A stretch of 64,000 nucleotides of DNA from positions 135,798 to 199,797 of the forward strand of contig NZ_CP090644.1 of NCBI RefSeq assembly GCF_029633825.1, given 5' to 3'. Shown in pieces: positions 1 to 7,634 of this stretch. Below the pieces are notes generated by a model. That model saw only the letters and a program-made list of their open reading frames with translations, was not told the DNA's origin and did not search any database. A program made the position numbers and the translations under genes. This stretch comes from Burkholderia contaminans (GTDB lineage Bacteria; Pseudomonadota; Gammaproteobacteria; Burkholderiales; Burkholderiaceae). The stretch's first letter is position 1. Every line of letters begins with the position of its first letter.

Positions 1-1
1 C

Positions 2-718
2 CGCTACCCCCGCTTGACGGCACACGGAGAGAACCTGCTGGTGGATGCGCGCCGCGTCGTGCTGGATGCCGACGCCCTGAAGGCCAAGGCCCGAAGCTTC
101 TCCGCCGGCCTAGAGCCCGAACTCTCCATCGTCGTCGATGTCATGTTTCCGCAGCAATGCCTGACCGATGCTTTGAGCAGCTTTAAGCAACGCTTCCCGT
201 CCACGCCGCTCAGGCTCCATGTCGAGGCGTTGGGTCGGGTGGCGGAACTTGTGCTCAATGGTCAGTGCAGTCTCGGTATAACCGGGACGCTGCCGTTCCT
301 TCCCCCTGGACTTGCTGCCGAGCGGCTGTTCAGCGAGGAAATGGTCACGGTAGTGGCCCCAGGATCGCCCCTAGCCGGTAAACGGGGCGCTATCGTGTTC
401 CGGGAGTTGTTGAATGAAACACAACTCGTCCTCACCGACCGCTCTACCCTGACTCACGGCGTCGACTTCGGAGTGCAGGGAAAGAATATTTGGCGGCTCG
501 CCGATCTCGGCGCGAAGCACGCTTTCTTGCGCGCGGGACTCGGATGGGGGCACATGCCGCTCTGGCTTATCAAAGAAGACCTGAAGGAAGGACGCTTGGT
601 GCGTATCGTATTGGAAGGGCCTTCGGCAGGTTTAATGCCTTTCCAGGCAACCTATCTCACTGATCGCTTGCCCGGCCCTGCTGGCAGATGGTTGCTGGAA
701 CGCTTCGCGCCAACCTGA
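2..718 (+). CDS. LysR-family transcriptional regulator, 5'-truncated by window edge
   Basis: The frame is open from base 2, so the first in-frame TTG at 14 is unlikely to be the real start. The first visible residues ([14 protein letters not shown]) match the end of a LysR helix-turn-helix and its linker helix. The rest is a LysR substrate-binding fold, with [10 protein letters not shown] at its start and the usual alternating hydrophobic strands; it ends at a TGA at 716-718. Such proteins bind DNA as tetramers and respond to a small ligand, but the ligand and target cannot be read here. The DNA-binding domain lies outside the window. Confidence 0.85.
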   Translation, partial: RYPRLTAHGENLLVDARRVVLDADALKAKARSFSAGLEPELSIVVDVMFPQQCLTDALSSFKQRFPSTPLRLHVEALGRVAELVLNGQCSLGITGTLPFLPPGLAAERLFSEEMVTVVAPGSPLAGKRGAIVFRELLNETQLVLTDRSTLTHGVDFGVQGKNIWRLADLGAKHAFLRAGLGWGHMPLWLIKEDLKEGRLVRIVLEGPSAGLMPFQATYLTDRLPGPAGRWLLERFAPT

Positions 719-721
719 CCA

Positions 722-1051
722 TATTTCGGTACACCCCTGCAGTCGAGCGAGCAGCTGGCAACGCTGGGCAGCGGGCAGCGCGTGCGTACGGACTGGTAAC
801 GGTACGGCAGCGGCCGGGCACGGCGAACGGCGTGCTCTTCATGACGCTCGAGGACGAGGCGGGCCAGGTCAACGTGACCCTCTTCCGGACTGCTGGAGAA
901 GTTTCGGAAGGAGGCGCTCGGCGCCGCGTTGCTGGCCGTGTACGGCGTTTGGCACGCCGAAGGGAAAGTGTGTCACCCGATCGCTAGCAAGCTCGTCGAC
1001 AGGACCGAATTGCTCGGTGCCCTGCCGACGACGTCGCGGGAGTTTTGCTAG
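722..1051 (+). pseudogene. dnaE2: dnaE2 (error-prone DNA polymerase) C-terminal remnant
   Basis: Three reading frames together spell the C-terminal OB-fold tail of DnaE2. Around 735-787 one frame reads [17 protein letters not shown] second frame (about 790-890) gives [17 protein letters not shown] and [12 protein letters not shown] third (about 892-1051) gives [20 protein letters not shown] through LVDRTELLG to a TAG at 1049-1051. At least two frameshifts separate them, and the rest of the polymerase is absent. DnaE2 normally works with ImuA/ImuB in SOS translesion synthesis; this copy cannot. It is a relic, probably of a former imuABC cassette. Confidence 0.8.
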
Positions 1052-1106
1052 TCGATCATCACCAAACTACAAGGCGCGTCGTTGGCCGGCGAACACCGCC
1101 TCATTT

Positions 1107-1964
1107 TCAGGCCGCAATCGCGCCACGCGACGACGCACGCACGACATGCACCAGGTCGTTCTTGTCAATCGTCCAGCTGACCAAGAAGCCCTCTTTCACG
1201 AGTTCGTCGAGCGCCTTCTTCAAGTTCGCGCGAAAGTGGAACAACTCTTTCGTCTGCGAACCGCATTGACGATGAAGGAAACGTACGGAATGCGCGAAAG
1301 GCACTGCATGGGTGTGGTAGTACGTATGCAACCATTTTGACAACTCATATCGCAGCCGCTGACGCTGCTCACGCGCCAGCCGCGTGTAGTCGTCGTCAGA
1401 GAAAAGCGCGACGATTTCCGGTTCGACGTACGCCACCCACCGCGTCTTGCCGTCAGTTCCCGTCTCGGTGCCTTCCTTCCACAGGAATTTACGGATCAAC
1501 GACCCGACAAACCCCTTTTTGTTGCCCGTGAAGCGAACCTTAACTTGCCCCGCTTGCAACCGCTCCAGCGTTGTCACGAGCCTGTCGTAACACTTTACCG
1601 ACGTGCCCCAGCCAAGCGACTTCAACACGCTGTAGCCTGTGAATTCCACCTTCTCGTTCAGCTGAGTATCACGGGCCAGGTGAAGCACTTCAAGAAAGAC
1701 GTCCGCGTCGTCCTGTCTAAGCTCTTCCCCGCTAAACGAAATTTCGACGCCATCAACGCTAGCGATCAGCGCCTTCTCCATTCGGCTACGCGGCGCATTC
1801 GATTTGTTCACGTTGAACAGTGCCGAGCGCGCGAGCGCGTTTGGCATCCCACGAACGTTCGCCGGCCACAGTGGAATCTGTGTCGGATGGGATTGCGTTT
1901 CCACACCCGCGCTGCTAGCGCGGGCTGCGATCGCTTTCACCTGGTCGACGATGGAATTTGCCAT
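1107..1964 (-). CDS. trfA: TrfA-family plasmid replication initiator (Rep)
   Basis: This 285-aa protein resembles the TrfA initiator family: an N-terminal tail, then the conserved core starting near IPLWPANVRGMPNALARSAL and a winged-helix DNA-binding part (FTGYSVLKSLGW, then the LERLQAGQVKVRF region). TrfA-type proteins bind iterons at oriV and load the host helicase. Immediately upstream of its start lies a dense set of short repeats in both orientations, as expected for the cognate origin. No strong Shine-Dalgarno is seen before the ATG at 1964. The symbol is used by family resemblance only; the host range and incompatibility group cannot be read. Confidence 0.85.
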   Translation of the reverse strand: MANSIVDQVKAIAARASSAGVETQSHPTQIPLWPANVRGMPNALARSALFNVNKSNAPRSRMEKALIASVDGVEISFSGEELRQDDADVFLEVLHLARDTQLNEKVEFTGYSVLKSLGWGTSVKCYDRLVTTLERLQAGQVKVRFTGNKKGFVGSLIRKFLWKEGTETGTDGKTRWVAYVEPEIVALFSDDDYTRLAREQRQRLRYELSKWLHTYYHTHAVPFAHSVRFLHRQCGSQTKELFHFRANLKKALDELVKEGFLVSWTIDKNDLVHVVRASSRGAIAA

Positions 1965-2004
1965 GCGAGAAGTATAAGTACGTGAATTTCGCCATCAAGA
2001 CCCT

Positions 2005-2660
2005 TGTCTCGTCTCTCCAGCGATGGTTCAACAAAAAAACTACGGGACTATCGTGCCTCCAGCGAGGTATCACGGTGCATTCGTCACTGCAGCGATGTTC
2101 CTCGTTCCTCCAGCGTGAAGCCCCTATCGTGCCTGCAACGAGGTCAATCGTGCCTCCAGCGAGGCACCACTCGTATCGCCAGCGATGGCACTATCGTTCT
2201 TCCAGCGAGCGAGCCTTACAAAAAACACCTTTGTAATCAATCGCCTACCTCTGTTGTCCACAGAGCCTAATCTTCTTTTAATCTTTTTCTAATCGACCGA
2301 TCCATCGTTGTAAGCACGATACCTCCGCGCCAACAGAGTCGCGTCGGAGCGGCAAACCATCGCTGGAAGAACGACAATGCTGGAGAAAGTAGTCCTCTCG
2401 ACCATCGCTGGAGAGACGACCCCCGCCCTATCAGCATCGCTGGAAGAACGAGACAATACCGTCAAGCGGCAGCGCTACAAGGTGAGTACACACTCTCACG
2501 CAGATGCCCGCCGCATATAGAGCATCGCTGGAAGAACGTCACCCTCCATCGCTCCAGAGACGAGTCCAAACGACTAGGCGACGCTGGCTTCCATCGCTGC
2601 ATAACCGATAGTCGTTTTTGCTCGGTCACGTGAGCAATGTTCTCCAGCGTCATCCAGGGG
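2005..2660. repeat. oriV candidate with bipolar iterons
   Basis: Eight copies of a repeat of the form TCGTNCCTCCAGCGANG lie in one orientation, starting near 2009, 2051, 2081, 2102, 2127, 2148, 2171 and 2194. The last six are spaced 21-25 bp apart, about two helical turns. Inverted copies (CCATCGCTGGAAGAACGA type) lie at about 2357, 2402, 2434, 2522, 2546 and 2591, with one more forward half-copy at 2639. The two sets flank an AT-rich stretch (about 2217-2310) holding a DnaA-box-like TTGTCCACA at 2254-2262. The position between rep and par and the spacing support a replication origin. The divergent copies nearest rep could also autoregulate it. Confidence 0.8.
2254..2262 (+). promoter_or_regulatory. 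DnaA-box-like site in the AT-rich part of oriV
   Basis: TTGTCCACA differs by one base from the consensus TTATCCACA. It sits in the AT-rich gap between the two oppositely oriented iteron groups, where helix opening would be expected. Only one such box was noticed. Confidence 0.55.
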
Positions 2661-2706
2661 ACACCCCGATATCGACCCCAACTCCCTTCACGGTCTAACA
2701 GTCGCG

Positions 2707-3672
2707 CTATTCCTTCGGAAAGAGAGCCAAGATCTTTTCGGTGATCTCTGCCGCGACGTCCGGCGCCAAACCCTTCAGCTTCAACTCGATCCGGCCATCT
2801 TCCTCGAACGACTTGAACTCCCCCTTCGCTCCACGGAAGGACAGTTGCTCGCGCGTAGACCGCGGCCGCTTAACCGTCCCTTTTGCCGCAGCCTTTCTGC
2901 GAGCGGCGACATCGCGGTACCCGATCCCGGTCTTAGCAGCATCGAAGATCAATTCGAGGGTCTCTTCTTCCCCTTTCACTTCCCAGAACTCTCGAATTGC
3001 GTTCAGCATTTTGAGAGAGAGAAGTTCCGGATACTCGGCGGCGGCTTGAACGATCTTGCTCGGCAATTGAGCGAGCGACAGAGTCCGACTCACATGGTCT
3101 TCCCCGAGATTGAGCGCTTTGGCCAGAGCCACTTGTGTCGGATAAATCTTCCGCGAAAGCAGCTCTTTCCATTTGAGCGCGTCATCGAGCGGGCTTTGAT
3201 CCTTACGCTCCACGTTGGCAGCGCGTGCTTCTTCATACAGTTCCCGCTCACTCGCTGGTTTCGGACGAATCTCCACCCGCAACGTCGGGAGCCCGGCCGT
3301 TCGAGCCCCGCGAAGGCGCCTCTCTCCGTCAATGAGCACGATGTCCCCCACTTCATCGACATACGCACTCGCCGACTGGCCTTGCCCCCGCGCCGCTAGC
3401 GACTCCGCCATCTCTGATACAGCAGAAGCTGTATAGATGGCTCTCGGATTGACAGAATTTGATTTAATTTTGCCAATCGGAACTTCATACGTTTGCCCGA
3501 TCTCATATCTGGTAGGCTCTTGGCTCGAGCCAACTTCGCCTCCCCGAAGCTGCGAGATAGTTGCCACCGGCGGCGCCATGCGGGGATCGCCCACAATGGG
3601 AGCCAACGAAGCGGCATCCTCCACCGCCGCGACTCGCTCGACCGCTACTGATTTTTTCTTAAAAGTAGCCAT
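2707..3672 (-). CDS. parB: ParB-family partition protein
   Basis: This 321-aa protein has the ParB/RepB/Spo0J N-terminal fold: VPIGKIKSNSVNPR, then LAARGQGQSASAYV and the nucleotide-pocket motif DGERRLRGARTAGL. A helix-turn-helix follows (TQVALAKALNLGEDHVSRTL). It binds centromere sites and stimulates ParA to segregate the plasmid. Its ATG overlaps the parA stop (TAATG), so the two are co-translated. An unusual point is a perfect centromere-like palindrome (TTGGCTCGAGCCAA) inside its own coding region at 3520-3533. Confidence 0.92.
   Translation of the reverse strand: MATFKKKSVAVERVAAVEDAASLAPIVGDPRMAPPVATISQLRGGEVGSSQEPTRYEIGQTYEVPIGKIKSNSVNPRAIYTASAVSEMAESLAARGQGQSASAYVDEVGDIVLIDGERRLRGARTAGLPTLRVEIRPKPASERELYEEARAANVERKDQSPLDDALKWKELLSRKIYPTQVALAKALNLGEDHVSRTLSLAQLPSKIVQAAAEYPELLSLKMLNAIREFWEVKGEEETLELIFDAAKTGIGYRDVAARRKAAAKGTVKRPRSTREQLSFRGAKGEFKSFEEDGRIELKLKGLAPDVAAEITEKILALFPKE
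3520..3533. repeat. Centromere-like palindrome inside parB
   Basis: TTGGCTCGAGCCAA is identical to the core of the sites upstream of parA. It lies within the parB reading frame. Confidence 0.7.
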
Positions 3673-4343
3673 TACTTGACCTCCGTACCGTTGATCCGTT
3701 CGATGATTTCCCGATAGACCGCCTCCATCTCGTCGATCGCCTTCTTCGATCGATCACGGCCCTTCAGCTCATGAACGGCCCGGCCAGTCTTGCCCGTCGC
3801 ACGCCAAGCTTCTCTCTGCGGAATCTGTGATTCGAAAAGTCGAATGTCTTCGCTTTTCAAATATGCCCGCAATTCCGCAGTCGCCTTCGATCCTTCAACC
3901 GGCGACACCCGAGTGAGCACAACGTACGCGGGGATCTCACCGCTTTCATGCCGCGGCCCCATTTCTTTAAGGGTCGCGAAGACATTCAAGGTCGACTCCA
4001 CTTCTTGTTGATCTGGCCCACAAGGGACCAGCACGAGATCGGATAACAGTGCACATTCAAGCATCGTCCGATAGTTCTGCGCGCCGATGTCCACCACGAC
4101 GAGGGTGTACTTGTTGGCGAGGTTTGCGAGTTCCCGGGCCGGATTAGCCGGGAGAGCGAGCACTGGAATGGCTGGTGTAACGCCCTCCTCATTTCGGATT
4201 CGCGACCAACTCATCGCAGAGCCCTGTTTATCAGTATCCAGAAGAACGACATCCACGTCTTCCGCGGCAGCCAGGGCTGCTATGTGCGTTGCTAACCGCG
4301 TTTTAGCAACACCTCCTTTTTCCGCCCCAATCGTGATGACCAT
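3672..4343 (-). CDS. parA: ParA-family partition ATPase
   Basis: This is a small (223-aa) ParA/MinD-type ATPase without an N-terminal HTH. The deviant Walker A box reads KGGVAKTRLA near residue 10, with the signature lysine before GG; the Walker A' region is VVLLDTDKQGSA and the Walker B region LVVVDIG. The ATG at 4343 is chosen over the in-frame ATG at 4373 because GGAGGTG lies at proper distance before it. As a short type Ib-like ParA it is unlikely to bind operator DNA, so ParB bound at the upstream palindromes could be the repressor (inference). Confidence 0.92.
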   Translation of the reverse strand: MVITIGAEKGGVAKTRLATHIAALAAAEDVDVVLLDTDKQGSAMSWSRIRNEEGVTPAIPVLALPANPARELANLANKYTLVVVDIGAQNYRTMLECALLSDLVLVPCGPDQQEVESTLNVFATLKEMGPRHESGEIPAYVVLTRVSPVEGSKATAELRAYLKSEDIRLFESQIPQREAWRATGKTGRAVHELKGRDRSKKAIDEMEAVYREIIERINGTEVK

Positions 4344-4485
4344 TTCACCTCCACTGGAAAGTGTTTGTTTCAACGCTCGGAGTTTTATTCCTCAGTCAAA
4401 ATAAGTCAATCAAATAACTATATTTTTTTGTGATCTTTACAAAATGTGGTCAAGTAACAACGATTCGGAGCGAAAATGCTACCGA

Positions 4486-4673
4486 CTTGGCCCGAGCCAA
4501 GATCGGAGATCCCATGTTGGATGATTCGCCATGAACCACACTTTTAAATAGTTTTGGCTCGAGCCAAGATTCGCGGAAGCAACTCACTGAGATTGGGGTG
4601 GCTACGATTCCCGCCGATCCAGAACAGTTCATTCACCCTCTGGACGGCTCGATCTTGGCTCGAGCCAAGATCG
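4486..4673. repeat. Centromere-like (parS) palindrome array upstream of parA
   Basis: Three copies of the palindrome TTGGCTCGAGCCAA or a close variant lie between parA and the ligase gene. They are at about 4486-4501 (CTTGGCCCGAGCCAAG, one mismatch), 4554-4567 (perfect core) and 4650-4673 (a 24-bp perfect palindrome). A fourth sits inside parB at 3520-3533. Their restriction to the par region makes them the obvious ParB binding sites and possibly the parAB operator. The remaining sequence between 4374 and 4745 holds no gene. Confidence 0.8.
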
Positions 4674-4745
4674 GCCTGGCCTAGTCAGGCGCCCCATGCA
4701 ACAGGCATATAGATTGCCCGCATACCTGCAAAGCGAGGAGGGCAT

Positions 4746-5795
4746 ATGGGGCGGTGGACAAGTGAGCTCGGCATCCGTGCCCGGACGCCAGTAGCCAAAA
4801 ATGAACGCATGCCGGAATTCATCGAGCCGTCGCTGGCCGTGCTTGCTGCAGAACCTCCAACGTCGGGAGAGTGGGGATATGAGATCAAATTCGACGGCTA
4901 CCGGATGCTCGCGCGTATCGACGCTGGTGACGTTCGAATCTTCACTAGGAACGGCCACGACTGGACCGCCCGACTACCGCACCTGAGGTCCGTCCTTGAA
5001 CGATTGCCGGTCGACCGTGCGTGGCTTGACGCGGAGGCCGTCTGGTTCGATACAGAAGGGCGGCCAAACTTCAACGGCCTGCAGAATGCGTTTGATAGAC
5101 GTCGAACTGCAGGGATTTCGCTTGTCGTCTTCGACCTGATGTGGCTTAACAACAATGATCTCCGGCCGTGGAGGTGGCGTGAACGCCGAGCCACGCTAAC
5201 GAAGCTCGTTGCCGATATTCTCGGCAACGAGGTGCGCTTCTCTGAGGCGGTCGATGCCGACCCCGACGCCATGCTGGCCTCGGCGTGTGCCCTTGGTCTA
5301 GAGGGAATCATGGGCAAGCGGGTGGACGCGCCGTATCGCTCGGGAAGAACGGACCGCTGGATCAAACTCAAATGCAGTAAACGCCAGGAGTTCGTCATTG
5401 GGGGATTTTCGCGCCGTAAGGGCGCCGCCGGGGGCGTGCGAGCGGTTCTGCTCGGCGTGTACGAGGAGGGCGGACAACTGCGGTACGTCGGGCACGTCGC
5501 GCCGCGCTTCGCGCCCCGCCAGGCACGGGAATTCGAAGACCGCCTTGCATCCTTAGGCCGCAAGCGCTCGCCGTTCGTCCGCGCGCCGGAACCCGAAGCC
5601 GATCGCGAGTTCCACTGGCTGAAGCCGGAACTCGTTGCCGAAGTAGCGTTTCTCGAGTGGACGCCGACCGGACAGTTGCGTCATCCGTCGTTTCGTGGGC
5701 GGCGCGCCGACAAGCCTGCACGGAGCGTGACTCGCGAAGACCCGCGCGCGCCGAAACGCCCCCACAGCAGCAAGAGATTGCCCTCCAAGCAGTAA
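4746..5795 (+). CDS. Stand-alone ATP-dependent DNA ligase (LigD ligase-domain type)
   Basis: The 349-aa protein has an adenylation domain with the catalytic lysine in EIKFDGYR (K48), then further nucleotidyltransferase motifs (AWLDAEAVW, FDLMWL, LEGIMGKR, DRWIKLKC). An OB-fold follows (EFVIGGFS, VGHVAPRF, EVAFLEWT). It corresponds to the ligase domain of LigD from bacterial end joining but lacks the polymerase and phosphoesterase domains. The C-terminal tail is basic. A good ribosome site (GAGGAGG) precedes the ATG at 4746; M22 is an alternative. No ku gene is in the window, so its partner, if any, is elsewhere. Confidence 0.88.
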   Translation: MGRWTSELGIRARTPVAKNERMPEFIEPSLAVLAAEPPTSGEWGYEIKFDGYRMLARIDAGDVRIFTRNGHDWTARLPHLRSVLERLPVDRAWLDAEAVWFDTEGRPNFNGLQNAFDRRRTAGISLVVFDLMWLNNNDLRPWRWRERRATLTKLVADILGNEVRFSEAVDADPDAMLASACALGLEGIMGKRVDAPYRSGRTDRWIKLKCSKRQEFVIGGFSRRKGAAGGVRAVLLGVYEEGGQLRYVGHVAPRFAPRQAREFEDRLASLGRKRSPFVRAPEPEADREFHWLKPELVAEVAFLEWTPTGQLRHPSFRGRRADKPARSVTREDPRAPKRPHSSKRLPSKQ

Positions 5796-5844
5796 GACCG
5801 ATCAATCGGTGCGCTGAGCGCGTTGCGAACTCGCGTCGGTTTGT

Positions 5845-5860
5845 ATATGCTGTGGCATAT
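5845..5860. promoter_or_regulatory. Inverted repeat upstream of vapBC, likely antitoxin operator
   Basis: ATATGC-TGTG-GCATAT is a perfect 6-bp inverted repeat 29 bp before the antitoxin ATG. VapB-type AbrB-fold antitoxins autorepress through such short inverted repeats. Binding is inferred. Confidence 0.5.
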
Positions 5861-5889
5861 GCCATTCTGTTTGAATTGGAGCTACCCCG

Positions 5890-6132
5890 ATGCCAAACCA
5901 TGACACCCGCCACGCGCGCCTGTTCCGCAACGGGCGGAGCCAGGCCGTGCGGATCCCGCGCGAATTCGAACTGCCGGTGTCGGAGGTCACCATCCACCGG
6001 GAAGGTCGCCGCTTGATCATTGAGCCCGTAGAGGCCGCGCCCTTGCGCGAGCTGTTCGCCCAATGGACCCCGCTGGACGAGATCTTCCCGGACATCGAGG
6101 ACCTTCCGCCTGAACCGGTCGATATCGAATGA
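5890..6132 (+). CDS. vapB: VapB-type antitoxin (AbrB/MazE fold)
   Basis: This 80-aa protein has the swapped-hairpin AbrB motif RLFRNGRSQAVRIPREFEL at its N-terminus. The acidic tail (LDEIFPDIEDLPPEPVDIE) would neutralise the toxin. It precedes a PIN-domain gene with a 4-bp ATGA overlap, the standard antitoxin-toxin arrangement. An upstream inverted repeat suggests autoregulation. It probably stabilises the plasmid by post-segregational killing. Confidence 0.9.
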   Translation: MPNHDTRHARLFRNGRSQAVRIPREFELPVSEVTIHREGRRLIIEPVEAAPLRELFAQWTPLDEIFPDIEDLPPEPVDIE

Positions 6133-6539
6133 CGCTGTACCTGCTCGATACCAACATTTTGTCGAACGTGATCCGCGACCCGCGCGGCGCATGCGCCACC
6201 CGGATTGGAGAAACGCCGCCCGAACAAGTGTGCACCTCGATCATCGTGGCCGCGGAATTGCGGTTCGGCGTCTGGAAGCGTGGCTCGTCAACGCTCGCGC
6301 AGCGCGTCGAGCAGCTGCTCGCAAGCCTGACCGTGTTGCCGCTGCAACCGGACGCGGACCGCTGCTACGGGCGGTTGCGGGCCGAGCTCGAGAAGCAAGG
6401 CCAGTTGATCGACGCCAACGACATGCTGATCGCCGCGCATGCGCTGGCCGTCGACGCCGTGCTGGTCACGGACAACACGGCTGAATTCACCCGTATCGCG
6501 GGGCTGCCGGTCGAAAACTGGCTGCGGCCGGCGACGTAA
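6129..6539 (+). CDS. vapC: VapC-type PIN-domain ribonuclease toxin
   Basis: The 136-aa PIN domain has the acidic active-site residues in place: LLDTNILS near the N-terminus, AAELRFG in the middle, and DANDMLIAAHA with VTDNTAEF toward the end. Family members are Mg-dependent RNases, often cutting initiator tRNA or rRNA. It starts inside the vapB stop. No damage is visible, so the pair should be functional. Confidence 0.9.
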   Translation: MTLYLLDTNILSNVIRDPRGACATRIGETPPEQVCTSIIVAAELRFGVWKRGSSTLAQRVEQLLASLTVLPLQPDADRCYGRLRAELEKQGQLIDANDMLIAAHALAVDAVLVTDNTAEFTRIAGLPVENWLRPAT

Positions 6540-6618
6540 CGCGGCGTGGCGGCCGCCGGCGGTACGATGGGCGCCACCGACGCACGACAGCGCGCCTGAG
6601 AACAGAATAGGAGCGGGG

Positions 6619-6759
6619 ATGAACGGATTCGGCGGTGCGGCGGTTTTTGCCTTTTCATTGACTGTCGGGTGCCTCGCGCTCGGCTGGAGCGTACCGGCGG
6701 GAGTAACGTTCGCCGCGTGCATTGTGTGCACGGTCTACGCGTCCCGGGGCGAGCACTGA
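6619..6759 (+). CDS. Small membrane protein, unknown
   Basis: A 46-aa ORF starts at an ATG preceded by TAGGAGCGGGG. Almost the whole chain is hydrophobic, with two short candidate membrane helices (AAVFAFSLTVGCLALGW and VTFAACIVCTVYA). It lies co-directional between vapBC and the next unknown gene. I do not recognise a family. Confidence 0.5.
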   Translation: MNGFGGAAVFAFSLTVGCLALGWSVPAGVTFAACIVCTVYASRGEH

Positions 6760-6838
6760 GCGCCGGCCGACCGCCGGGCGAACCAGGTATGCCGATCGCC
6801 GTTCTGCGATACGTGGGCGTGGCGAAGGAGATGGCGAA

Positions 6839-7198
6839 GTGACAACGCCGATGACGGCTGTCCAGCAGATGTTCCTCGAGTGGTGCATCGGCTACATGAA
6901 ATTCCGGATCGCGGATGCGATGTCGGTCGGCCTGATGTCCCTCGAGGCCGAGCGCTACGACGCGCTGTGGACCATGCTGCAGAAGGGGCGGTACGGCTTC
7001 CCCTGCGACGACATGATCGAGACCGGCCGGCGCCTGTTTCCGGACGCGCCGAACGCACCGGAGGGTTCCGGGCTCGACGCGGCCTACGAGCGCGTGTGTA
7101 CGGCCCTGGACGACTGGTTGCCGAGCTTTGTCATCCCGCCCGGCCAGGTGTCGTTCCTGCCGGATCCCGAACTGCCGGACGGTGAGCCCGCTGCGTGA
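6839..7198 (+). CDS. Hypothetical protein (119 aa)
   Basis: The frame is open further upstream, but a GTG at 6839 with AAGGAG eight bases before it is the best start. The protein is soluble and helical (FLEWCIGYMKFRIADAMSVG, LEAERYDALWTMLQKGRY) with a proline-rich acidic tail. No family is recognised. It belongs to the run of small accessory plasmid genes. Confidence 0.6.
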   Translation: MTTPMTAVQQMFLEWCIGYMKFRIADAMSVGLMSLEAERYDALWTMLQKGRYGFPCDDMIETGRRLFPDAPNAPEGSGLDAAYERVCTALDDWLPSFVIPPGQVSFLPDPELPDGEPAA

Positions 7199-7246
7199 GT
7201 GGCCGGCACGATGGAATCCACCGGGTGAATGCAGAGGATCTCGGCA

Positions 7247-7447
7247 ATGAACGTGACAGCATGGCAGTTCGAGGAAAGCGGGTGGGGCAGGGGCGTAGCG
7301 GCCGGAGGGGCGCTGATCGCGCTGGCGGCCGTTGACCGCGGGCTGTCGGCGCTGTGGCCGGCCAGCTACGGGCTGGTTCACCCGCTGGCGGCGATCGCCG
7401 CGGCGAACCTGCCGTTCATGGCCGCGTACCTGATCCTGCGGTCCTGA
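7247..7447 (+). CDS. Small membrane protein, unknown
   Basis: This ORF encodes about 66 aa from the ATG at 7247 (a GAGG lies upstream; an in-frame ATG at 7229 is possible). It has two hydrophobic stretches (GVAAGGALIALAAV and HPLAAIAAANLPFMAAYLIL). A strong hairpin terminator follows directly after the stop, marking the end of this transcription unit. No family is recognised. Confidence 0.5.
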   Translation: MNVTAWQFEESGWGRGVAAGGALIALAAVDRGLSALWPASYGLVHPLAAIAAANLPFMAAYLILRS

Positions 7448-7456
7448 ACGACGCCG

Positions 7457-7479
7457 AACCCGGCTGCGGCCGGGTTTTT
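7457..7479 (+). terminator. Rho-independent terminator
   Basis: AACCCGGC and GCCGGGTT form an 8-bp stem around a TGCG loop, followed by TTT. It lies nine bases after the small membrane protein stop and before the promoter of the zinc-ribbon regulator. Confidence 0.7.
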
Positions 7480-7565
7480 ATGGCGTGCCGTCAATGCCGA
7501 TAACTCCCCTTATCGGCATTGCGTTTAATGCACGAATACCCGAAAGGGCGGTTTATCAAAGTGGC

Positions 7566-7614
7566 TTGACACGTCTTTAAGACGTGCTATGCTGGTTTAT
7601 ACGTCTTTAAGACG
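7566..7614 (+). promoter_or_regulatory. Promoter with twin palindromic operators
   Basis: TTGACA (7566-7571) and TATGCT (7588-7593), with a 16-bp spacer, form a near-consensus promoter. The palindrome ACGTCTT-T-AAGACGT fills the spacer (7571-7585). A second copy starts at 7601, 30 bp or three helical turns downstream. The gene that follows encodes an HTH protein, so autorepression by cooperative binding is the natural reading. Confidence 0.75.
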
Positions 7615-7634
7615 GGTTCTGTTCAGGAGGCATC

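Noticed and set aside
1958..2270. Plus-strand ORFs through the iteron region
   Set aside because: They only read through the repeats and have no ribosome site or protein-like composition.
2005..2660. Regularly spaced short repeats resembling a CRISPR array
   Set aside because: Repeats are only about 17 bp, degenerate, in both orientations and lie between rep and par; spacers are 4-8 bp. They are iterons.
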